A DNA stretch of 9,335 bases from CAYLPU01 sp964385635. GTDB taxonomy: Bacteria; Chloroflexota; Anaerolineae; B4-G1. The position numbers and the translations under genes are program-made. Of this stretch, positions 4,868 through 9,335 are shown piece after piece. How positions within the stretch are numbered: the first letter of the stretch is position 1; each line of letters begins with the position of its first letter. Location of the stretch: assembly GCA_964385635.1 (NCBI GenBank), contig CAYLPU010000152.1, positions 1-9,335 of the forward strand, given 5' to 3'. Under the pieces are notes generated by a model. It saw only the letters and a list, made by a program, of their open reading frames with translations. It had not been told where the DNA came from and made no database searches.

Positions 4868-5602
4868 GAGGCCCAATATGGTGACGGTAATCCCGATCGC
4901 CCAACGTAACTTCAGCACGGGCATCTTCTTGACTGTGAAAGCAGCGAGAGGTACCGAGAGCACCGCCCCCAGAACGAGCGAGGGAGCCAGTCCCCAGTCC
5001 ACCGCGCCGTTCCCTGTCAACGTGTAAGCGAGCACGCCGACGATACATACCAGCCCCTCGGCCAGCGACGTGATGCCAATGGCCCCTTTGCCATCCACCC
5101 CCGCCATTATTTGGCCGCCGGTGACGAGTGGGCCATAGCCGCCACCGCTGAGCCCCTTGTTGAACGCGGCCACGAATCCCAGCCCGATCAGTTTCTTCCA
5201 CGAGAAGGGAAAGGTCTTGTTTATGGTGAGCAGGATGCCGAGGCCCATAGCCAGCACGAGCACGCCGATATACACCTTGACCATCCATCCGGGCACGTTC
5301 ACGGCGAGGAAGACGGCTGCCAGCGTGCCGATGATACTACACGCCGCCAGGACCAGGACGACCTTGAACGGGCGCGAGCCTGGTTTGAAGTTGACGCTGC
5401 CGAACCTGTGGTGGAGTACCCCTGCCAGGATGCCGGTCAGGAATTCCGAAAACAGCACCGAGGGCACGATCTGCGTCGTTTCGTACCCCGACAGAAGCAG
5501 GATGGGGGTGAGAGTGGTGCCGTACCCCATGCCCAGCGTCGAGTCGATATATTCGCAGAACAGCGCGAGCAGGACGAGAGACCAGTGGATTTGGATCTGC
5601 AT
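4841..5602 (-). CDS. TauE/SafE-family sulfite/anion permease
   Basis: Proteins of this family move sulfite, sulfonates or other small anions across the cytoplasmic membrane. The 253-residue product is almost wholly hydrophobic, with about eight likely membrane segments arranged as two repeats. The first repeat carries the E17-Y-I-D-S-T-L-G-M-G-Y-G-T signature (residues 17-29) and the second the matching N148-K-G-L-S-G-G-G-Y-G-P; these Gly-rich loops are typical of the family. The start has AAAGGAG with seven bases of spacing. It follows the Rrf2-type regulator gene by 74 nt on the same strand, a pairing that suggests control by Fe-S, redox or sulfur status. Substrate and direction of transport cannot be read from sequence. 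The 3' end, including the stop codon, is duplicated downstream. Confidence 0.92.
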   Translation of the reverse strand: MQIQIHWSLVLLALFCEYIDSTLGMGYGTTLTPILLLSGYETTQIVPSVLFSEFLTGILAGVLHHRFGSVNFKPGSRPFKVVLVLAACSIIGTLAAVFLAVNVPGWMVKVYIGVLVLAMGLGILLTINKTFPFSWKKLIGLGFVAAFNKGLSGGGYGPLVTGGQIMAGVDGKGAIGITSLAEGLVCIVGVLAYTLTGNGAVDWGLAPSLVLGAVLSVPLAAFTVKKMPVLKLRWAIGITVTILGLFTLVKLVL

Positions 5603-5629
5603 ATTGTTTCTCCTTTCAGACAGTAATAC

Positions 5630-5649
5630 ATAATATCTAGTGATATTAT
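5630..5649. promoter_or_regulatory. Inverted repeat upstream of the TauE gene, possible regulator operator
   Basis: ATAATATC (5630-5637) and GATATTAT (5642-5649) form a perfect 8-bp dyad around TAGT, 28 bases before the permease start. TATTAT at 5635-5630 could serve as a -10 box, so a bound protein would block the promoter. The neighbouring Rrf2-type regulator is the obvious candidate, by inference from position. Confidence 0.45.
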
Positions 5650-5676
5650 CGAGAATAAAACCAAAATATAAAGAGT

Positions 5677-6102
5677 TCAGGAAGAGGGTTGCTCGGCGAC
5701 CAAGTCGGCCAGGGTGGTGCTTTCCATGATCCCGGCCACGACATCACGTATCTCTTTCATCACCTGCCGCAAGCCACAGGCCTCCATGTCGGGGCAACCG
5801 CAGGGCTCGTAGGCCGTCTCGCTCACGCAACTGATGGGGGCCAGCGGCCCATCCAGCAGGCGCACGACCTCCGCCAGGGTGATCTGGTGCGGGGGACGGG
5901 CCAGGTAGTATCCTCCTCGGGGTCCTTTGCGGCTGTGCACGATTCGGCCATGCTTAAGCGTGAGCAGAATCTGCTCCAGGAACCTGGGCGGGACGTTGTT
6001 CCGCCCGGCCAGGTCTTTGTTCCGTACCGGCCCTTCACCATAGTGCGCAGCCAGGTCCTGCAGGGCGCGCAGGCCGTACTCGCCTCGCTTGGAGAGTCTC
6101 AC
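5677..6102 (-). CDS. Rrf2-family transcriptional regulator with cysteine cluster
   Basis: Rrf2/IscR/CymR-type proteins are dimeric winged-helix regulators, many of which sense redox, NO or Fe-S status through a [2Fe-2S] or [4Fe-4S] cluster. The 141-residue product has the typical start (MRLSKRGEYGLRAL), the wing HSRKGPRGGYYLARP (about 56-70) and the EVVRLLDGPL segment, and is about the usual family length. Four cysteines lie at 92, 101, 103 and 109; C92 falls at the position of the first IscR ligand, but the following spacing differs from IscR (92, 98, 104, His107), so a cluster is likely but its type is open. Translation starts at GTG 6102, supported by the conserved N-terminus and GAGGGGG five bases upstream. 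A consensus promoter precedes it. The TauE gene follows after 74 nt. Confidence 0.93.
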   Translation of the reverse strand: MRLSKRGEYGLRALQDLAAHYGEGPVRNKDLAGRNNVPPRFLEQILLTLKHGRIVHSRKGPRGGYYLARPPHQITLAEVVRLLDGPLAPISCVSETAYEPCGCPDMEACGLRQVMKEIRDVVAGIMESTTLADLVAEQPSS

Positions 6103-6127
6103 TGTATCCCCCTCAATCTATAAAGTC

Positions 6128-6152
6128 TATAATTCCTATCGGATTAATTATA
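6128..6152. promoter_or_regulatory. 25-bp dyad overlapping the Rrf2 promoter, candidate autoregulatory operator
   Basis: TATAATT (6128-6134) and AATTATA (6146-6152) are exact complements separated by 11 bases. The dyad covers the -10 box and the predicted start site. Its length suits an Rrf2-type dimer. It shares the ATAAT...ATTAT outer parts with the dyad before the TauE gene, although the inner spacing differs (13 against 10 bases). Confidence 0.45.
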
Positions 6153-6174
6153 CTACACGTGGTCAGTTTGTCAA
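6147..6174 (-). promoter_or_regulatory. Consensus sigma-70 promoter of the Rrf2-TauE unit
   Basis: The minus strand has a perfect TTGACA (6174-6169) and a perfect TATAAT (6152-6147) with a 16-base spacer containing CACGTG. The start site is expected near 6140, giving a leader of about 38 nt before GTG 6102. It is the best promoter in the window. Confidence 0.72.
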
Positions 6175-6272
6175 GTGCAACGGACGAGACGGAGAAATAG
6201 AATCCATCCAGGCGACGTTGACGCTTGGGCCGGGGCATGGTAAGACTCCCCCTGCAAAAAGGGCAATTTTTA

Positions 6273-6296
6273 ACGCAGAGACGCAGAGGCGCAGAG
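6273..6296. repeat. Three 8-bp tandem units (ACGCAGAG)
   Basis: ACGCAGAG, ACGCAGAG and GCGCAGAG follow each other without gaps. Short repeats of this kind are common in intergenic DNA of Chloroflexota and other environmental bacteria (general knowledge). It ends two bases before the point where the plus-strand gene fragment becomes protein-like. Confidence 0.75.
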
Positions 6297-6297
6297 A

Positions 6298-6507
6298 TTC
6301 TTAAACGATACCAGTATGGGTTCACGGCTCCGGGTGCGACACGTGGATGATAGTCAGTTGACAAACCCGGCTGTGGCCGATTCCCAAAAAGGGCGCTGCC
6401 TGGTGGTGTGGAGCGAAACTGATCCCACCTGGGGTGACTGGGACATATTTGGGCGGCGCGTATCGCCGTACTGGGCGTTCATACCCGCTGCGTTCAACGA
6501 CTACTAG
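6298..6507 (+). pseudogene. Orphan 3' end of a secreted repeat-protein gene
   Basis: The plus-strand frame from about 6298 to the TAG at 6505-6507 (ATG possible at 6316) encodes the pattern N-P-A-V-A-D ... L-V-V-W-S-E ... W-D-I-F-G-R-R-V-S, one unit of a repeat seen in large secreted proteins of environmental bacteria. It ends in A-F-I-P-A-A-F-N-D-Y, which resembles the short aromatic C-terminal tail common in Chloroflexota exported proteins. There is no ribosome binding site before ATG 6316, no signal peptide, and an in-frame TAA at 6271-6273. It therefore looks like the last 60-70 codons of a much longer gene whose 5' part is gone. A short expressed ORF is possible but unlikely. It is the only plus-strand coding sequence I accept. 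Confidence 0.6.
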
Positions 6508-6531
6508 CCCGAATGTAGTGGCTGTACCAAC

Positions 6532-6565
6532 AGCGGGCCTCGCTCACCCACGAGCGAGGCCCGCT
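6532..6565. terminator. Strong hairpin between the MFS gene and the plus-strand fragment
   Basis: A perfect 14-bp GC-rich stem (AGCGGGCCTCGCTC, 6532-6545, with its complement at 6552-6565) encloses a 6-base loop. It lies 24 bases past the MFS stop and 24 bases past the fragment stop, so it could end transcription from both sides. Neither strand shows a long T-tract after the stem, so it may act as a barrier hairpin rather than a classic intrinsic terminator. Confidence 0.6.
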
Positions 6566-6589
6566 TCGCCAACTGCTAATCGCTGCCTG

Positions 6590-7897
6590 CTAACTGCTAC
6601 CCGCTTCCTTCGCCTCCCCCTTCGTCACCCTCAGCATGCACAGGATCGCCAGCGCAAAGAAGGCCGGTGTCACGACGAAGATCAGGTTGTAGTCGCCGCC
6701 GCCCCACTCCACGATGTAGCCGTTGATCGTCGGTCCGACCACGGCTGCCAATTGCGAGGCGATGTAGTACAGCCCCGTATAGGTGCCCAGGTCGGCGTCG
6801 GAGGCCGCGATGTCCACCACCATGGGCAGCGAGTTGATGTTGACCAACGCCCAGCCCATCCCTCCCACCGCCATGATGGGCCAGATCAGCGTCGCGTTGC
6901 GCAAGAAGAAGTTCACCACCAGCAACAGGCCAAAGATCGTCAGACCGGAGATGATCGTGCGCCGCCGCCCGAAGCGGGCCGCGATGTAGCCAGCGGGTAT
7001 GGCGCAGGCCAGGAATGCGAGCGACGCCACTCCCATCAGCAGCGGCGCTGTGCCGATGGACATCTTCAGTTCGCTCACCCCGTAGGATGAGAGGAAGGTC
7101 TCGACGGCGTTGTAGCCGACGAACCAGCAGAAGATCGCGCCCATCAGAAGTGCCAGGCTGCGGCGGGCCTCCGGCGAGACGCGCTTGATGCCGCGCAGCG
7201 CGCCCAACCCCTCGTCCTCGTGGGCTGTGGCCCCCAGTTCACGCGGCTCCTTGACGAAGAACAACAACATCAGCACCGCCGCAGCCATCAGCACGCCGCC
7301 GAAGACAAAGGGCACGATGTACCCCATCCCGTATAAAAAACCACTGCCCAAAGTGGCAACCAACGTCCCCACGCCTCCCATCAGGTTGATGACACCGTTG
7401 GCCTGGGAGCGCAGCGGGCTGGGCGTCAGGTCTGGCATGAGCGCGATCACCGGCGTGCGAAAACTGGCCATCGCCGTCAGAAAGACCCCTATGGCAATCA
7501 TAAAGAGCGCCAGCGGTGTCCCCAGCCGGTCAACTTGGCCGCTGAGTTCGGACGGAATCATCTGAACTGTCACCGGGATCAGAATGAACGCCACAATCGC
7601 GATGGGGGCGAGCACGAGGATGAACGGCCTGCGGCGACCCAGGCGGGTCCAGATACGATCGGACCAGAGACCGATCAGCGGCAGGAGAAAGAAAGCGGCG
7701 ATGTTGTCCAGCGTCATAATCACACCCGTCAGGCCAGCGCCAAGACCGAAGCCTACCTCCCCGTGTGCATCAAACGTCGGGCTACCCGCTTGCAGGTAGA
7801 TCGGCACGTAGGCGTTGTACAGCGTCCACATCACGCTGATGCCGAAGAAACCGAAGCCTATCAGGAACGTCTTCTTATAGTCCATGACTCTATCCAT
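6590..7897 (-). CDS. MFS permease, sugar/cation symporter-like
   Basis: This 435-residue inner-membrane protein has about 12 predicted membrane helices. The loop between helices 2 and 3 has MFS motif A, G-L-W-S-D-R-x-x-x-x-L-G-R-R-R-P (residues 76-91), and the matching loop of the second half has G-Y-I-A-A-R-F-G-R-R-R (303-313). The segment R-S-Q-A-N-G-V-I-N-L-M-G-G (163-175) and the overall length suggest the glycoside/sucrose-type symporters (GPH, SLC45-like), but the substrate is not determined. The start ATG 7897 has GGAGG with seven bases of spacing; a second Met at residue 5 is possible. It lies 60 nt downstream of the phosphodiester glycosidase gene on the same strand, so the pair may release and import a sugar or related compound. 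Confidence 0.92.
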   Translation of the reverse strand: MDRVMDYKKTFLIGFGFFGISVMWTLYNAYVPIYLQAGSPTFDAHGEVGFGLGAGLTGVIMTLDNIAAFFLLPLIGLWSDRIWTRLGRRRPFILVLAPIAIVAFILIPVTVQMIPSELSGQVDRLGTPLALFMIAIGVFLTAMASFRTPVIALMPDLTPSPLRSQANGVINLMGGVGTLVATLGSGFLYGMGYIVPFVFGGVLMAAAVLMLLFFVKEPRELGATAHEDEGLGALRGIKRVSPEARRSLALLMGAIFCWFVGYNAVETFLSSYGVSELKMSIGTAPLLMGVASLAFLACAIPAGYIAARFGRRRTIISGLTIFGLLLVVNFFLRNATLIWPIMAVGGMGWALVNINSLPMVVDIAASDADLGTYTGLYYIASQLAAVVGPTINGYIVEWGGGDYNLIFVVTPAFFALAILCMLRVTKGEAKEAGSS

Positions 7898-7957
7898 AGT
7901 TCTGCCTCCTTCCTGCTATTGTACTTCTGGCGTCACTTTTGGCAAGTCGGTGGTCGC

Positions 7958-8896
7958 TCAATCGGACCGCTCGGCGACGATGACGGAGGGCACCGGAACG
8001 AGAGAGTCAATCTCGACGCGGGTGTCGCCCACCTGCAACCATAGACCGGTCGAACGCCCCCCGTCCAGATTGAGAGCCACTTCCAGGTCGAGATCTGATT
8101 CGATGAGGAAAGTTGCCAGTTCGTACAGGCTGAAGTGGCCCTGGGAGGCCACGACGAAGAGGATGCGCCCATCCCGATCCTGTGCCACAACGGTGCGCCG
8201 GCCTGGGCTGTCGCCGAAGACATCAGGGGCGAAGCCGAAAGTGGAACCTGGCCTGACCAGCAGCGGGAAGGACTCGACCGCCTGCCACAGTGGTTCGCCA
8301 ATCTGGTAGGGTTGCTCCTGCAACGAGCGTATCTCCGTCCGCCCATCCGTGGTGACGGTGAAGAGGCCAGGGGACTTCTCATCAGGGTCATCAAAGGGAC
8401 TGCCGTAGACGCGGCCCTCCCGGATCAGCAGGCCGATGGTGCGATGTTCAGGCGTGAAGAAACCAGCGTTGACGACCAGAGAATCTGACCGGCCCCATTC
8501 GCCAACGGTGCGCGGTAGCCTGGGAATGTATACGATACGAAAGCGGAACACAGCCGGGTCAAGCCGCACCAGCGTCAGCCGCTCCATTCCCGCTTCTGTG
8601 CTCACACGCAACCTCCGCAGTTCGAGGCCATGCTCCACCTGTTCCCAACCCACGTATGTGGGCACCGGTGTGTGTGTGGGCACCGGTGTCGCCGTAGGAG
8701 GTTGCGCGGTGGCAGTGGCAATAACGGGGGTAGCGGACGGGACGAGCGTAGGGAATGGCAGGGAGGTGGGCAGGCTCAGGAGCACCAGCGCCCGGCCGGT
8801 GCTGTAGGCCAGTGTGGTAAGGACAATGACGACCAGGACGAGCCAAAGTAGGGCGCGGTGGTGTGTCTCTGGTTCTCTCAGTTGCTGCTCAGCCAC
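7958..8896 (-). CDS. Membrane-anchored NAGPA-type phosphodiester glycosidase domain protein (DUF2233-like)
   Basis: The 312-residue protein has a short basic N-terminus, one membrane helix (about 16-38), a Pro/Thr-rich linker (about 50-80, with T-P-V-P-T repeats) and an outer NAGPA domain to the end. Family landmarks are V-V-N-A-G-F-F (about 141-147), E-K-S-P-G-L-F-T-V in the middle and the near-terminal A-L-N-L-D-G-G-R-S-T (the conserved N-L-D-G-G-x-S-T motif). Relatives remove GlcNAc from phosphodiester-linked sugars (the human uncovering enzyme) or act on bacterial exopolysaccharide or teichoic-acid-like substrates; here the substrate is unknown. The start is GTG 8896 with AGGAG nine bases upstream. 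The MFS permease gene follows after 60 nt. Only 55 bases separate the start from the 126-bp repeat array, and I see no convincing promoter in that gap. Confidence 0.9.
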   Translation of the reverse strand: MAEQQLREPETHHRALLWLVLVVIVLTTLAYSTGRALVLLSLPTSLPFPTLVPSATPVIATATAQPPTATPVPTHTPVPTYVGWEQVEHGLELRRLRVSTEAGMERLTLVRLDPAVFRFRIVYIPRLPRTVGEWGRSDSLVVNAGFFTPEHRTIGLLIREGRVYGSPFDDPDEKSPGLFTVTTDGRTEIRSLQEQPYQIGEPLWQAVESFPLLVRPGSTFGFAPDVFGDSPGRRTVVAQDRDGRILFVVASQGHFSLYELATFLIESDLDLEVALNLDGGRSTGLWLQVGDTRVEIDSLVPVPSVIVAERSD

Positions 8897-8951
8897 TGCG
8901 CTGTTCTCCTCTCCTCGACACGCTTCGAGACGCTCAGTGTCTCCTGTTCAC

Positions 8952-9335
8952 CCAGCCAGCCCCGCCGTGGCATAAAGTGCCACGGCTACGGAGCCACCAC
9001 CCCGTGAACGGGGTTTCTGAGCCCAATTTATCGGGCGGAACTCCGTAGCCCGGCGACTTCATCGCCGGGCGGCTCGCCAGCCAGCCCCGCCGTGGTATGA
9101 AGTGCCACGGCTACGGAGCCACCACCCCGTGAACGGGGTTCCCGGGCCCGATTCATCGGGCGGAAGATCCGTAGCCCGGCGACTTCATCGCCGGGCGGCT
9201 CGCCAGCCAGCCCCGCCGTGGTATGAAGTGCCACGGCTACGGAGCCACCACCCCGTGAACGGGGTTCCTGAGCCCGATTCATCGGGCGGAAGCTCCGTAG
9301 CCCGGCGACTTCATCGCCGGGCGGCTCGCCAGCCA
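8952..9335. repeat. Tandem array of a 126-bp unit made of four TGAA/TTCA-loop hairpins
   Basis: Units start at 8952, 9077, 9203 and 9329 (periods 125, 126, 126); the fourth is cut by the window edge. Each holds four hairpins. H1 has a 9-bp stem (GCCGTGG..CCACGGC) with loop TGAAG (TAAAG in unit 1). H2 is ACCCCG-TGAA-CGGGGT. H3 is GCCCGA-TTCA-TCGGGC, with a mismatch in unit 1. H4 has a 9-bp stem GCCCGGCGA with loop CTTCA. GGCTACGGAG before H2 pairs with CTCCGTAGCC after H3, so H2 and H3 sit inside an outer stem (11 bp in unit 3). H1 and H2 have the loop in one orientation, H3 and H4 in the other, so the unit is symmetric about its centre. Because 126 is a multiple of three, an open frame runs through the minus strand (9282-9028), but it is repetitive and not protein-like. 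No transposase or unique spacers are seen. Confidence 0.9.

Noticed and set aside
4767..5288. Minus-strand frame of 173 codons overlapping the TauE gene
   Set aside because: It is out of frame with the permease through most of its length. Only its last residues look familiar because it enters the duplicated 3' end.
9028..9282. Minus-strand open frame of 84 codons with a 42-residue periodic translation
   Set aside because: It exists because the repeat period is 126, a multiple of three. It runs through stems and loops of the hairpins, has no ribosome binding site and no domain-like composition.
8952..9335. CRISPR array
   Set aside because: Units are adjacent with no unique spacers, the period is 126 bp throughout, and no cas gene is present.

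Overview
The window looks like a chromosomal segment of an anaerobic, GC-rich bacterium, most likely a Chloroflexota (Anaerolineae-like) lineage. This is an inference from gene content, from a gene fragment ending in the short aromatic 'F(I/L)P...Y' tail common in secreted proteins of that phylum, and from the many short palindromic and tandem repeats between genes. No taxonomic marker gene is present. Every intact gene lies on the minus strand, so the reading order is right to left.

Right edge (9335 to about 8950): three complete copies and the start of a fourth of a 126-bp tandem repeat. Each copy is built from four hairpins whose loops all carry TGAA/TTCA. Next is a two-gene unit: a membrane-anchored NAGPA-type phosphodiester glycosidase (8896-7958) and an MFS sugar/cation symporter-like permease (7897-6590), ending at a strong hairpin (6532-6565). 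On the plus strand, 6298-6507 is the orphaned 3' end of a secreted repeat-protein gene, beginning just after an (A/G)CGCAGAG triplet repeat.

Middle (6174 to 4700): a consensus promoter (TTGACA, 16 bp, TATAAT) drives an Rrf2-family regulator with four C-terminal cysteines, followed by a TauE/SafE permease. Both upstream regions carry ATAAT/ATTAT dyads that could be operators. The last 34 bp around the permease stop codon are duplicated 74 bp downstream. Then comes an orphan NarL-type response regulator with its own candidate promoter.

Left part (3928 to 1): a candidate promoter (TAGACA, 17 bp, TATAAT) precedes a set that reads as a Wood-Ljungdahl (reductive acetyl-CoA) operon. It contains a degenerate receiver domain fused to DUF166, a long-form formate-tetrahydrofolate ligase (fhs), a small HMA-fold-like protein lacking the CXXC metal site, and, 14 nt further on, the N-terminus of the anaerobic Ni-Fe carbon monoxide dehydrogenase (cooS), cut by the window edge. 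Fhs activates formate in the methyl branch and CooS reduces CO2 to CO in the carbonyl branch. The pseudo-receiver-DUF166 protein and the CXXC-less HMA protein are uncharacterised members of the same transcription unit and are the best candidates for new biology, along with the palindrome-mosaic repeat at the right edge.

No rRNA, tRNA, CRISPR array or transposase was found.
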